A stretch of DNA of 64,000 bases, taken from UBA7672 sp040398425 (GTDB taxonomy: Bacteria > Pseudomonadota > Alphaproteobacteria > Caulobacterales > Hyphomonadaceae). Positions 8,005-16,245 of this stretch are shown here, piece by piece. The stretch covers positions 1 to 64,000 of the forward strand of contig JBBATZ010000008.1 in assembly GCA_040398425.1 (NCBI GenBank). The letters run 5' to 3'. The notes beneath the pieces are model-generated. The model did not search any database and had not been told where the DNA came from. It worked only from the letters and a program-made list of their open reading frames with translations. Within the stretch, counting starts at the first letter, position 1. Each line of letters starts with the position of its first letter. The translations under genes were made by a program, and so were the position numbers.

Positions 8005-8424
8005 CTAGTTGGTTAGGGCCCACAGGATCAGGCCCGTTGCTGCCGCGACGAGCAGGATCTCGCCCGTGTCGTGGTCCCGGTAGTAGTATTGACCATGGCG
8101 CGGGGGCGGCAGCCGGTAGCGGTCGTAATCGTTCACAACGATGAAGTTGCTGTGGCGCGGGCGATAGCTGAAATAGTCGCCACGGCCCCAGTTGTGGTAA
8201 CCGCGATCGTCGCTCCAGCCACGACGACGGTCGTCACGGCGGTCATCGCGTCGATCATCACGACGACTGTCGCGATAGCCGCCACGATAGTCACGATCAT
8301 TCCAGTCGCGGCCGTTGTTGTAGTGTTTCCTGCCGTGGCCACGGCCATGGTCATCAGCGAAGGCCGGAGCGACCGCCGATACAGCGATCAGGCCGGCAAG
8401 CAGGGAAGAAGCAATGAGACGCAT
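8005..8424 (-). CDS. RcnB-family periplasmic protein
   Basis: 139 residues from ATG 8424. A cleavable signal peptide (MRLIASSLLAGLIAVSAVAPAFA) is followed by a very polar His/Arg/Asp region with tandem RRDD units (SRRDDRRDDRRDDRR) and then the RcnB-type end PPPRHGQYYYRDHDTGEILLVAAATGLI. RcnB family proteins are periplasmic; the E. coli member acts in nickel/cobalt homeostasis, but most homologues are uncharacterised. The His-rich part near the signal peptide (HGRGHGRKH) could bind metal; this is inference. The open frame extends further upstream to 8622 without signal-peptide sense, so the ATG at 8424 was chosen. It has its own terminator. Confidence 0.8.
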   Translation of the reverse strand: MRLIASSLLAGLIAVSAVAPAFADDHGRGHGRKHYNNGRDWNDRDYRGGYRDSRRDDRRDDRRDDRRRGWSDDRGYHNWGRGDYFSYRPRHSNFIVVNDYDRYRLPPPRHGQYYYRDHDTGEILLVAAATGLILWALTN

Positions 8425-8640
8425 GAGGGCACTCCTTTCAGTGTCGTGACCCCACAAGAACGCCCAGAACCTGAACGTAGCTCGACTCATTCGTTCATCT
8501 TCGCCGGATGTCCCTTGTTCATCTAAAACTGTTTTGATTTCAGCTGTTTGGCGAGAAGATCTCTGTGAAGTTTTCTGCAGCCTTGCCGGCGGAACCTGAA
8601 CACGACGTCCAGTAGCCAACAATTTTAGGGGATGGCGCCG

Positions 8641-9489
8641 TCACGCCCGCTGACAAGCCGCGCAGTAAAATGTCGAGCGCCCCGATTGCACCAGCCGCTT
8701 CACCGGCTTGGCGCACACGACGCAATCCTCCCCCTCCCGATCATAGACCTGGAAGCGATGCTGGAAATATCCAAGCTCGCCGCTCGCCGTCTTGAAATCC
8801 GAAATGGTAGACCCGCCCGCGATGATCGCTTCCTCGATCACCTTGCGGACTTCCACAGCTAGTCGCTCAAGCTTGTCGCGCTTGATTGCGCCCGCCAGCT
8901 TCTTCGGACTGACCCCAGACCGGAACAGGGCTTCACAAACATAGATGTTGCCGAGACCCGCCACGACATTCTGATCCAGCAGCGCCGACTTCACGGGGGT
9001 CTTCTTGGCCTTGAAGGCCTCGGCCAGATACGCCCCCGAAAATTCATTCGAGATTGGTTCCGGTCCCATCCCGGCAAACGGCGCGTAATTGTCGATGTCG
9101 TCGACCGGCCACAGGTCCATGAACCCGAACCGCCGTGCATCGTTGAACACCACCCGCGTCCCGCCCGCCATGTCGAACACGACATGGTCGTGCTTCTCGC
9201 CCTCGCCGGCAGGGTGATGGAAATCGCCGGGGGTCTTTCCCCCGACTGTGAACCGCCCCGTCATACCCAGATGCATGATAAGGGCTTCACCGTTGGACAG
9301 TTCGCCCACCAGGTATTTCGCTCGCCGGCCCAGCCGGGTCAGCTCCGCCCCTTCGATCCGTTGGTTAAATCTCTCGGGAAACGGGAAACGCAGGTCTTTC
9401 CGGCGCGTCTCGACCCGCAGGATGCGTTTACCTTCCATGGCGGGGACGAGCCCGCGACGAACAGTCTCGACTTCAGGCAATTCTGGCAT
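8641..9489 (-). CDS. mutM: formamidopyrimidine-DNA glycosylase
   Basis: 282-residue base-excision repair enzyme that removes oxidised purines such as 8-oxoguanine and cuts the abasic site. It begins MPELPEVETVRRGL, with the catalytic Pro and Glu after Met removal. The helix-two-turn-helix region (LLDQNVVAGLGNIYVCEALF) and the C-terminal zinc finger (CVVC, then CAAC) are intact. The start is fixed by the required PELPEVE end at ATG 9489. It is divergent from ubiE with 45 bases between the starts; mutM next to ubiE-ubiB is frequent in alphaproteobacteria. Confidence 0.97.
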   Translation of the reverse strand: MPELPEVETVRRGLVPAMEGKRILRVETRRKDLRFPFPERFNQRIEGAELTRLGRRAKYLVGELSNGEALIMHLGMTGRFTVGGKTPGDFHHPAGEGEKHDHVVFDMAGGTRVVFNDARRFGFMDLWPVDDIDNYAPFAGMGPEPISNEFSGAYLAEAFKAKKTPVKSALLDQNVVAGLGNIYVCEALFRSGVSPKKLAGAIKRDKLERLAVEVRKVIEEAIIAGGSTISDFKTASGELGYFQHRFQVYDREGEDCVVCAKPVKRLVQSGRSTFYCAACQRA

Positions 9490-9534
9490 CGCCCGCATAT
9501 AGCCCTGAGCGGGCCGTTCGCCTATGTTGCAGGC

Positions 9535-10293
9535 ATGGAAGAGGACAAGGTTTCTTTCGGGTTCGAGGATGTCAGCCGGGATGAAAAATCCCGCCGCGTC
9601 AAAGGCGTTTTTGCGTCCGTCGCCTCGAAATACGACCTGATGAACGACCTGATGTCCGCTGGCGTCCACAGGATCTGGAAAGCCAACATGATCGCCTGGC
9701 TGAACCCTCAGCCCGACGAAACGCTGATTGATGTCGCTGGAGGAACCGGCGATGTGGCCCGCGCCTTCCAGCGCAAGGCCAACGAAGTCGCCCGCCGTCG
9801 CAATTCGCAGCTCGAAACCTTCACCGTCGTTTCCGACATCAACGAGGCGATGCTGGTCGCAGGCATAAAGCCAACCGACAAGAACATGCCGCGCGTCGCG
9901 TGTGACGCGGCCCTGCTCCCTTTCCCGGATCGCTCCGCCGACGCCGTCACCATCTCTTTCGGCATCCGCAATGTCGTCGAGATCGACAAGGCGCTGCGTG
10001 AATTCCGTCGCGTGCTGAAACCGGGTGGTCGTTTTGCATGCCTTGAGTTCTCGCACATGACCCATCGCATGCTGCAGGACGCCTACGACGCCTATTCCTT
10101 CAACGTGATACCGGCGATGGGGGAACTCGTTACGGGCGACAAGGCCTCTTACCAATACCTCGTCGAATCGATCCGCCGTTTCCCGAACCAGACCGACTTT
10201 GCCGAGCGTATCCAGGCGGCTGGCTTCTCGGGCGTGAGCTACACGAATTATTCGGGCGGCGCCGCCTGCCTCCATACCGGATGGGCGGTGTAG
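9535..10293 (+). CDS. ubiE: ubiquinone/menaquinone biosynthesis C-methyltransferase UbiE
   Basis: 252-residue SAM-dependent methyltransferase of quinone synthesis. Motifs: VFASVASKYDLMNDLMSAGVHRIWK at the start, SAM-binding IDVAGGTGDVARAF, SFGIRNVVEIDKALREFRRVLKPGG, LEFS, and the C-terminal NYSGGAACLHTGW. ATG 9535 was chosen because it gives the usual short N-terminus; the open frame upstream overlaps mutM antisense. It ends 2 bases before the ubiB start, so the two form an operon. Confidence 0.96.
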   Translation: MEEDKVSFGFEDVSRDEKSRRVKGVFASVASKYDLMNDLMSAGVHRIWKANMIAWLNPQPDETLIDVAGGTGDVARAFQRKANEVARRRNSQLETFTVVSDINEAMLVAGIKPTDKNMPRVACDAALLPFPDRSADAVTISFGIRNVVEIDKALREFRRVLKPGGRFACLEFSHMTHRMLQDAYDAYSFNVIPAMGELVTGDKASYQYLVESIRRFPNQTDFAERIQAAGFSGVSYTNYSGGAACLHTGWAV

Positions 10294-10295
10294 GC

Positions 10296-11837
10296 ATGTT
10301 AACGGCCCTGTCCGACTATCTGCGGCTGGCCCGCGCCGGCGCCGTCATGGTACGTAACGACGTCATCATTCCAGACGCCTACCGCTCGCGGCTTCCATTC
10401 GTCGCCAAAGCCGCTGGCGCTGTTCTCCGCATTCTTCCCGGCGGTGGTGGACGTGGACGCGCCGGCCAGCGTTTCGCGCGCGCGCTTGAAAAGCTCGGCC
10501 CCGCCTGGATCAAGCTCGGCCAGTTCATGGCGACGCGCCCCGACGTTATAGGCGTTGAAGCTGCAACCGACCTCTCGAGCCTCAAGGACTCCGTTCCGCC
10601 CTTCCCGAAGGCGCAAGCCATCAAAGCCCTGCGCGCCCAGTTCGGCGCCGAGGCGGATCGCCTTTTCAAGGACCTCGGCGAACCGGTCGCCGCCGCCTCC
10701 GTGGCGCAGGTCCACAAGATGCAGACCTCCACGGGCATGAAGGCCGTGAAAATCCTGCGGCCCAATATCGAACGTATGATGGAGCTGGAACTACGCGCGA
10801 TGAAGCGCGTGGCCTACTCAGCCCAGAACAGCAACAACCCCGAAATAAAACGCATGGAGCCGGCCGCCTTCATCGACACGATGGCGCGCTCGCTGACGCG
10901 CGAGATGGACCTCCGCTTCGAAGCCGGCGCCGCATCGGAATTCGCCGAGATCGCCGCGATAGACGGCTACGTCCAGGTGCCGAAGGTCGACTGGGAACGC
11001 ACGAGCCAGCGCGTGCTGACCACCGAATGGATCGACGGTCGCTCCCTCACCAATCCCGGCCAGCTGTCTTCCGACCAGCGCATTGATCTTGCCAACCGCG
11101 TCACGCGCGGCTTCCTCGCCTGCGCGCTCGACCATGGATTCTTCCACGCTGACCTGCACGAAGGGAACATGATCCTGACGCCGGATGGCCGGCTGGTTCT
11201 GGTCGACTTCGGCATCATGGGCCGCATCGGCCCGAACGAACGGCTTTTCCTCGCCCAGATCCTCAAGGGCTTCCTCGAGCGCGACTACAAGCGCGTCGCG
11301 CAGGTGCACTTCGAAGCAGGCTACGTTCCCGCCGAGCATTCGATGGACGAATTCGCCCAAGCCCTCCGCTCCGTCGGCGAGCCGATCTTCGGCAAGGACG
11401 CGACCGATGTCTCGATGGGGCGCGTCCTGCTGCAGCTGTTCGACATCACCCGCCAGTTCGGCATGCACCTGCGTCCTGAACTGATCCTGTTGCAGAAGAC
11501 CATGGTGCAGGTCGAAGGCGTGGCCCGGTCCATCGACCCCGGCCACAACATATGGCAGGCCGCCCAGCCCATCGTCGAGCGCTGGTCCCGCCGCGAGTTC
11601 GGACCCGAGGGCCTGCGCAAGCTTGCTATCACAACCGCCCGTGAAACCCTCGCCCGCCTGCGCAATCTGCCCGACACGCTGGCCAAGCTGGATGCTGCGC
11701 TCACCAAGACGGCCTCGCCCTCGCCCGCGCCGGTCCTCGTTCAACACACAACTGGCTGGGGCTGGTTCCTCACCGGCGCGCTGATCTCCGCAGCTGCCGC
11801 CGCTGGCCTCTGGGTTGTGCTGAGCTACAAGCCCTGA
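10296..11837 (+). CDS. ubiB: UbiB, ABC1/ADCK-type atypical kinase of ubiquinone synthesis
   Basis: 513 residues. The family KxGQ motif is in AWIKLGQFMATRPD, the catalytic region in FFHADLHEGNMI and the metal-binding LVLVDFGIMGRIG. Near the C-terminus a hydrophobic segment (WFLTGALISAAAAAGLWVVL) should anchor the protein in the inner membrane, as in E. coli UbiB. UbiB is needed for aerobic coenzyme Q synthesis and probably acts as an ATPase. Start ATG 10296 lies directly after the ubiE stop; an in-frame ATG at 10281 inside ubiE is an alternative. The common downstream coaBC and dut genes are absent. Confidence 0.95.
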   Translation: MLTALSDYLRLARAGAVMVRNDVIIPDAYRSRLPFVAKAAGAVLRILPGGGGRGRAGQRFARALEKLGPAWIKLGQFMATRPDVIGVEAATDLSSLKDSVPPFPKAQAIKALRAQFGAEADRLFKDLGEPVAAASVAQVHKMQTSTGMKAVKILRPNIERMMELELRAMKRVAYSAQNSNNPEIKRMEPAAFIDTMARSLTREMDLRFEAGAASEFAEIAAIDGYVQVPKVDWERTSQRVLTTEWIDGRSLTNPGQLSSDQRIDLANRVTRGFLACALDHGFFHADLHEGNMILTPDGRLVLVDFGIMGRIGPNERLFLAQILKGFLERDYKRVAQVHFEAGYVPAEHSMDEFAQALRSVGEPIFGKDATDVSMGRVLLQLFDITRQFGMHLRPELILLQKTMVQVEGVARSIDPGHNIWQAAQPIVERWSRREFGPEGLRKLAITTARETLARLRNLPDTLAKLDAALTKTASPSPAPVLVQHTTGWGWFLTGALISAAAAAGLWVVLSYKP

Positions 11838-11844
11838 AACGCAA

Positions 11845-11873
11845 CCGGCGCGACCCTTGGGGGATCGCGCCGG
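11845..11873 (+). terminator. hairpin after ubiB
   Basis: CCGGCGCGA at 11845-11853 pairs perfectly with TCGCGCCGG at 11865-11873 around an 11-base loop. There is no T-run after it on the plus strand, so termination efficiency is uncertain. It sits between the convergent ubiB and the basic-protein gene. Confidence 0.6.
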
Positions 11874-11908
11874 AGGAACCTGTCGGAGGTTTGAGCGCTA
11901 AGCCGCTC

Positions 11909-12292
11909 TTACTTCTTCTTGCGGGCCACTTTCTTGGCCGGCTTCACCGCAGCGGCGGCGGTCTTCATTTTCGGGGCCGGCATTTTAGGCGCGGGCTTCT
12001 TCGCAACCGGCTTCACGGCGGCTTTCGGCGCCGGCTTGGCGGCGGCCTTCACAACCGGTTTCTTGGCGGCGGGCTTCTTGGCAACCGGCTTCTTCGCAAC
12101 CGGCTTGATCATCGGGATCACGTTGGAGACCGGCGCAACAGCGACCGGCATCGGAGCGGTCGGGATGGCGACCGGCATCGCGATCACTTTCGCGGTGGCT
12201 TTGGGGGCGACAGCTTTCGGCGCGACAACTTTGGCGACGACGGCTTTCGCAGCGACCGGCTTCTTCGTCGTGGCTTTTTTCGAGGTAGGCAT
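11909..12292 (-). CDS. Lys/Ala/Pro/Val-rich basic protein, histone H1-like tail type
   Basis: 127 residues from ATG 12292, with an AGGAG site 8 bases upstream. It is almost wholly low complexity: degenerate KKPVAKKP, KKPAAKKP and APK repeats flank a less basic middle (AMPVAIPTAPMPVAVAPVSNVIP), and it ends in KKVARKKK. There is no signal peptide or membrane helix. Similar PAKK-type sequences occur in bacterial histone H1-like nucleoid proteins, so non-specific DNA or RNA binding is the best guess. The repeats also give in-frame antisense readings, but only this frame has a good ribosome site. The protein could be disordered until bound. Confidence 0.7.
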   Translation of the reverse strand: MPTSKKATTKKPVAAKAVVAKVVAPKAVAPKATAKVIAMPVAIPTAPMPVAVAPVSNVIPMIKPVAKKPVAKKPAAKKPVVKAAAKPAPKAAVKPVAKKPAPKMPAPKMKTAAAAVKPAKKVARKKK

Positions 12293-12481
12293 TCTGCACT
12301 CCTGCTTCTTCTGGTGAGGACCGGCTCTGCACTGCGCGTCGCCGTGTCGATCTGATGGGGGCAACCTGCATCGAGAAACTGAACGCGAAGTTTCCAAAAC
12401 GAGGCGCGCGAGTCTTCAGCGAAGCTTTTTTCAAGAAAATTTGCGCGCGATTTCGTACGCAGATCATCCGTGTCGAGACGA

Positions 12482-13147
12482 TCAGAAAAGGTCGCCTTGC
12501 GGATTCGTCTTCGCGGCTTTCGCCGCTTTCGAAGGCGCCTGCTCGTTCATCTCCCACGCGCCTTCCTCATCGAATGTACGCAGCAGGCCTTTAATCGCAG
12601 TGGTCGCCGCATCTCGCTCGCCCAACCATACCGGCCAGTCTTCCTGCCGCAGGATTGCCGGCATGCGATCGGTGATGCGTCCGATCAATGCGTTGGGCGG
12701 CGTCGTCACCATGACAAAGGTCGCCTCGGAGCCCGCATCGCCGACCCACTCGTCCCAGATCACGGCGATGGCGATGGGCTTGCGATCCTTCGGCCGGATC
12801 ACCCATTGCTTCGTCTTGCCGCCCGGCTGCTCCTCGCCCTCATTGAAGGTTTCCACCAGCACAAGGCCGCGCCGCTCCGCAAAACTCTCGGCAAATGTCG
12901 GCCGCGTATCGATCGTCTCGGCCCGCGCGTGCATGTGATCGGGCTTGAAGGACGTGTTCTCCGGCTTTGAGAGGCCCCATCGCATGGGCGCGAGCTCGCG
13001 CTTGCCGTCATCACCCAGCCGCAACACCTTCGCGGTCCGCATCGGCGTCGAGACAGTCACCGGCTCGTTTTCGGAAATCGCCGTCAGGGGCTGCGAGAAG
13101 GCGACAACCTCCCGCCATGACGCCATCTGGGTGAACTTCCCGCACAT
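12482..13147 (-). CDS. SRAP (YedK/HMCES-like) protein with atypical active site
   Basis: 221 residues starting MCGKF, so after Met removal the catalytic Cys2 is N-terminal as in SRAP proteins, which form a thiazolidine link to abasic sites in single-stranded DNA. The fold signature is clear (RWGL, HARAETIDTRPTF, IWDEW, RMPAIL). Two active-site positions differ: the Asn of the usual NARxE is His73, and the His of the usual IHxRMP is Thr159 (ITDRMP). The catalytic-type Glu is kept (E103 in FNEGE, where FYEW is usual). The C-terminus ends NPQGDLF, which resembles a beta-clamp-binding motif. It lies 31 bases downstream of the HerA-like gene on the same strand, so they are probably co-transcribed. 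Confidence 0.85.
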   Translation of the reverse strand: MCGKFTQMASWREVVAFSQPLTAISENEPVTVSTPMRTAKVLRLGDDGKRELAPMRWGLSKPENTSFKPDHMHARAETIDTRPTFAESFAERRGLVLVETFNEGEEQPGGKTKQWVIRPKDRKPIAIAVIWDEWVGDAGSEATFVMVTTPPNALIGRITDRMPAILRQEDWPVWLGERDAATTAIKGLLRTFDEEGAWEMNEQAPSKAAKAAKTNPQGDLF

Positions 13148-13178
13148 GCCAAACCTCCTGCACAGGCCTTCCGCGCCG

Positions 13179-14741
13179 TTAGCGCTTCCGGTTCCCGAAC
13201 ATGCCGCGGAAGATGAACTTGGTGGCCTCGCGTGCAGCTGTGCGAATGAACGTGCTTGATGCGGCCTCGACCGGCGTCTGGCGGGTCGACTTGCGCGTGG
13301 CAGGCGCCCGTGTCGCGGGCGCCCGCGCGGTTGCTTCGGCCCGTGCCGCGGCTGCGGCCCTGGCGGCTTCCTTGCGCGCCCGCGCTGCTTCAACCTCGGC
13401 CGCTTCGGCCTTCTTGAGATCCTGCTTGGCCTTGGCCGCCTTGGCTTCCTTGTCAGTCAGGATTTCATAGGCCGACTCACGATCCAGCGTCGTGTCATAC
13501 TTTGCGGCGACCGGGCTCAGCGCCTGCACAGCCGCACGTTCCTCGTCCGTTGCCGGGCCGAGACGGGAGGATGGCGGCCGGATGATCGTGCGCTCCACCA
13601 TGGTCGGCGCACCCCTGGCGTCCAGTGATGAGACCAGCGCCTCGCCCATGCCCATCTCGGTGATGACGGTTTCCGTGTCGATCGCCGGATTGGGGCGGAA
13701 GCTTTGGGCTGCCGCCTTCACGCCCTTGCGTTCGGTCGGCGTATAGGCACGCAAGGCATGCTGGATGCGCGTACCGAGCTGGGCCAGCACATTCTCCGGC
13801 AGGTCTTTCGGGTTCTGCGTCACGAAATAGACGCCCACGCCCTTGGAGCGGATCAGCCGCACCACCTGCTCGATCTTGTCGATCAGCGCCTTGGGCGCGC
13901 CGTCGAACAGCAGGTGAGCCTCATCGAAGAAGAACACCAGCTTGGGCTTGTCCGGATCGCCTACCTCTGGGAGCTGCTCGAACAGTTCGGCCAGCAGCCA
14001 CAGCAGGAAGGTGGAATAGAGCCTTGGATTGTTGATCAGCGTCGTAGCGTCGAGGATGGAGATGTACCCCCGGCCATCCGTCCCCACCCGCATGAAGTCG
14101 TTGAGTTCCAGGGCGGGCTCGCCAAAGAACTGCTCCGCCCCCTGCCGTTCCAGCAATAGCAACTGGCGCTGCACCGCGCCGATCGAGGCCGGCGCGACAT
14201 TGCCATAGGTGCGCTGAATCTCGGGCGCGATCGTCGAGACGTGGGCCAGAAGGCTGCGCAGGTCCTTGAAGTCGAGCAGCAGCAGGTCGTTGTCGTCCGC
14301 GTACTGAAAGGCGATCGTGACGACCCCTTCCTGCGTGTCGTTGAGCTGCAGCAGGCGCGAGAGCAGTTGCGGCCCCATCTCGGACACGGTCGCGCGAATC
14401 GGATGACCACGCTTGCCATAGAGGTCCCAGAACATGCAGGGCGCCGCTGCGTAGGTGATCGGATCCATGCCGATCTGGGCGACGCGCTCGTTGATCTTCT
14501 CCAGCATCTTGCCCTCGGGCGTACCCGCAACACAGATGCCCGACAGGTCGCCCTTCACATCGGCGCAGAACACGGGAACACCTGCGGCCGAGAACTGTTC
14601 TGCCATGATCTGCAGCGTCACCGTCTTGCCGGTTCCCGTCGCCCCCGCCACCAGCCCGTGACGGTTGGCGCGCGCCAGCAGAAGGCCCTGCGGCGACTTG
14701 TGATCCGGCCCGCCGCCACCAAGGAAAATGCTGTCAGTCAT
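13179..14741 (-). CDS. HerA-like ATPase, DUF853 (YjgR) family
   Basis: 520 residues. P-loop GATGTGKTVT near residue 35 and Walker B LVFFFDEAHLLFD near 270. The DUF853 signature continues with VKGDLSGIC, RNPRLYSTFLLWLLAELFEQLPE-like text and VYFVTQNPKDLPENVLAQLGTRIQHALRA. These are cytoplasmic hexameric-type ATPases related to HerA/FtsK; the cellular role of DUF853 members is unknown. The last ~110 residues form a Lys/Ala/Arg-rich probable coiled coil followed by a basic tail (TRAPATRKSTRQTP). It starts at ATG 14741, divergent from the AI-2E gene, and leads into the SRAP gene. Confidence 0.9.
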   Translation of the reverse strand: MTDSIFLGGGGPDHKSPQGLLLARANRHGLVAGATGTGKTVTLQIMAEQFSAAGVPVFCADVKGDLSGICVAGTPEGKMLEKINERVAQIGMDPITYAAAPCMFWDLYGKRGHPIRATVSEMGPQLLSRLLQLNDTQEGVVTIAFQYADDNDLLLLDFKDLRSLLAHVSTIAPEIQRTYGNVAPASIGAVQRQLLLLERQGAEQFFGEPALELNDFMRVGTDGRGYISILDATTLINNPRLYSTFLLWLLAELFEQLPEVGDPDKPKLVFFFDEAHLLFDGAPKALIDKIEQVVRLIRSKGVGVYFVTQNPKDLPENVLAQLGTRIQHALRAYTPTERKGVKAAAQSFRPNPAIDTETVITEMGMGEALVSSLDARGAPTMVERTIIRPPSSRLGPATDEERAAVQALSPVAAKYDTTLDRESAYEILTDKEAKAAKAKQDLKKAEAAEVEAARARKEAARAAAAARAEATARAPATRAPATRKSTRQTPVEAASSTFIRTAAREATKFIFRGMFGNRKR

Positions 14742-14872
14742 GCCGAACGCTCCAGAACGAGGCTTATTGCTATCAGAGGCGGCGCCAGCGGCAAGGCGAA
14801 GCGCCCCGGCAATGAAGCGGCTTTGCAGGGGCCTGCAATATCAATAAGTCTGGATCCCATGAGCGCACCGAC

Positions 14873-16081
14873 ATGAGCACGCCCGGCAGGGTTACCAACT
14901 GGACCTGGTTGACGGCCGGCGTCTGGATCATCGCGACCGTCGCAATCGGCTTCGTGCTGCATCAGGGCGCGCGGATCTTCGGGCCATTTGCCATGGCGAT
15001 CTTCGTCTGGCTGGTGATGGAGGGGTTCTCCCGCGTCATCCGCAAATACTTTCCCAAGGTTCCGGGCTGGCTCACCTATCTGATGGCCGTCACCATCGTC
15101 GTGCTCACCATCGTGATCTTCGTCGGGGTCATCCGCGGCGCCGTCGAGGAGTTCGTCGGCAAATCCAACGAATACGAAAGCCACATCAACGATATCATCA
15201 AGCGGGTCTACACTCAGCTCAACCTGCTCGGCCCCCCGCCGCCCGAAGCGACTGCGCCGATGGTTCCGGGCGCGCCGCCCGCCCCTGTCGTGACAGTAGC
15301 TCCGGCTCAGCCGCCGACCGTGTCCCAGCTTCTGTCGAACAATGCGACCAGCCTTGCCCAACTCGCCGGCAACACGGTCTCGGGCCTGGTCGGCGACATG
15401 GTGCTTGTCTTTATATACGTGGCCTTCCTGATCGTGACCGCCGGAAGCTTCGCCACCAAGCTCGACCGGATCTTCGTCCGGCCCAGCGATCGCCAACGCG
15501 CCAACCTTGTCGGCGCCGAAGTGCGCCGCGCCATGGAACAGTATCTCTGGGTCCAGACGGCTCTGTCGATCATCGCAACCTGCCTCACCTACGTGACGCT
15601 GCTTGTGATCGGCCTCGACAACGCGCTGTTCTGGGCCTTCGTGATCTTCGTTCTCAACTATATTCCAACCGTTGGGTCGATCATCGCGACCGTACTGCCC
15701 TCCCTGTTCGCAGTGGTACAGCCGCAATCATCCTGGCCCGACTGGATGCCAGATGACTCCCTGCTCTGCGGCGCCATCGTGTTTGCCGGCGTTGCTGTCT
15801 GGCAATTCCTGATCGGCAACTTTGTCGCCCCGCGCATGCAGGCCAAGAGCCTCAACCTGTCGGCGCTGGTCGTACTTCTCTCGCTCGCAGTCTGGGGCGC
15901 GTTGTGGGGGGCACCGGGCATGTTCCTGTCGGCGCCGCTCACCGTCCTGATCATGATCGTGCTGGCGCAGATCCCTGGCGCGCGCTGGATCGCCGTCCTG
16001 CTGTCCGCCGACGGCGACCCGGGCGAGTCCGCCGTTGAGGTGGAAGCGGACGCGGCCGAGGCAGCGCCCGCCCCGCCTTGA
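14873..16081 (+). CDS. AI-2E family transporter (PerM/UPF0118)
   Basis: 402-residue membrane protein with about eight helices: two near the N-terminus, two more near residues 60-85, and a C-terminal block including LLVIGLDNALFWAFVIFVLNYIPTVGSIIA, the family motif. Members export small molecules or ions, and autoinducer-2 in the founding case; the substrate cannot be told here. Between helices, about residues 117-152, lies a Pro/Ala-rich insert (PPPPEATAPMVPGAPPAP and following). The C-terminus is acidic. It is divergent from the HerA-like gene and has no close downstream partner. Confidence 0.9.
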   Translation: MSTPGRVTNWTWLTAGVWIIATVAIGFVLHQGARIFGPFAMAIFVWLVMEGFSRVIRKYFPKVPGWLTYLMAVTIVVLTIVIFVGVIRGAVEEFVGKSNEYESHINDIIKRVYTQLNLLGPPPPEATAPMVPGAPPAPVVTVAPAQPPTVSQLLSNNATSLAQLAGNTVSGLVGDMVLVFIYVAFLIVTAGSFATKLDRIFVRPSDRQRANLVGAEVRRAMEQYLWVQTALSIIATCLTYVTLLVIGLDNALFWAFVIFVLNYIPTVGSIIATVLPSLFAVVQPQSSWPDWMPDDSLLCGAIVFAGVAVWQFLIGNFVAPRMQAKSLNLSALVVLLSLAVWGALWGAPGMFLSAPLTVLIMIVLAQIPGARWIAVLLSADGDPGESAVEVEADAAEAAPAPP

Positions 16082-16245
16082 GCGTTCTGGGATCGGCCTT
16101 GGCACATGACCGCGCGTTGACAGCGCTTGTTGGCAAGATCTTGCCCTTGCCCCGCTATCCCGCGCGGGTTTAGCACTCGCTCGCGTAGATTCGCTGAAAG
16201 TCCCTGCTTGTTACCGGCCAATCCCGATCAATCCGGAGACACACC

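Noticed and set aside
8420..8520. GAAC repeats upstream of the RcnB-like gene as a possible LexA box.
   Set aside because: Alphaproteobacterial LexA sites need GTTC-N7-GTTC; the spacings here do not fit.
11909..12355. Plus-strand frames rich in Gly/Ala/Phe or Arg/His opposite the basic protein.
   Set aside because: They arise from the repeated codons of the minus-strand gene, which alone has a good ribosome site.
12482..12560. Lys/Ala-rich end of the SRAP protein as a separate histone-like gene.
   Set aside because: It is in frame with the SRAP gene and ends in the clamp-like motif.
16117..16144. TTGACA upstream of the glutamate dehydrogenase gene as a promoter.
   Set aside because: The -35 is perfect but there is no acceptable -10 at 16-18 bases.
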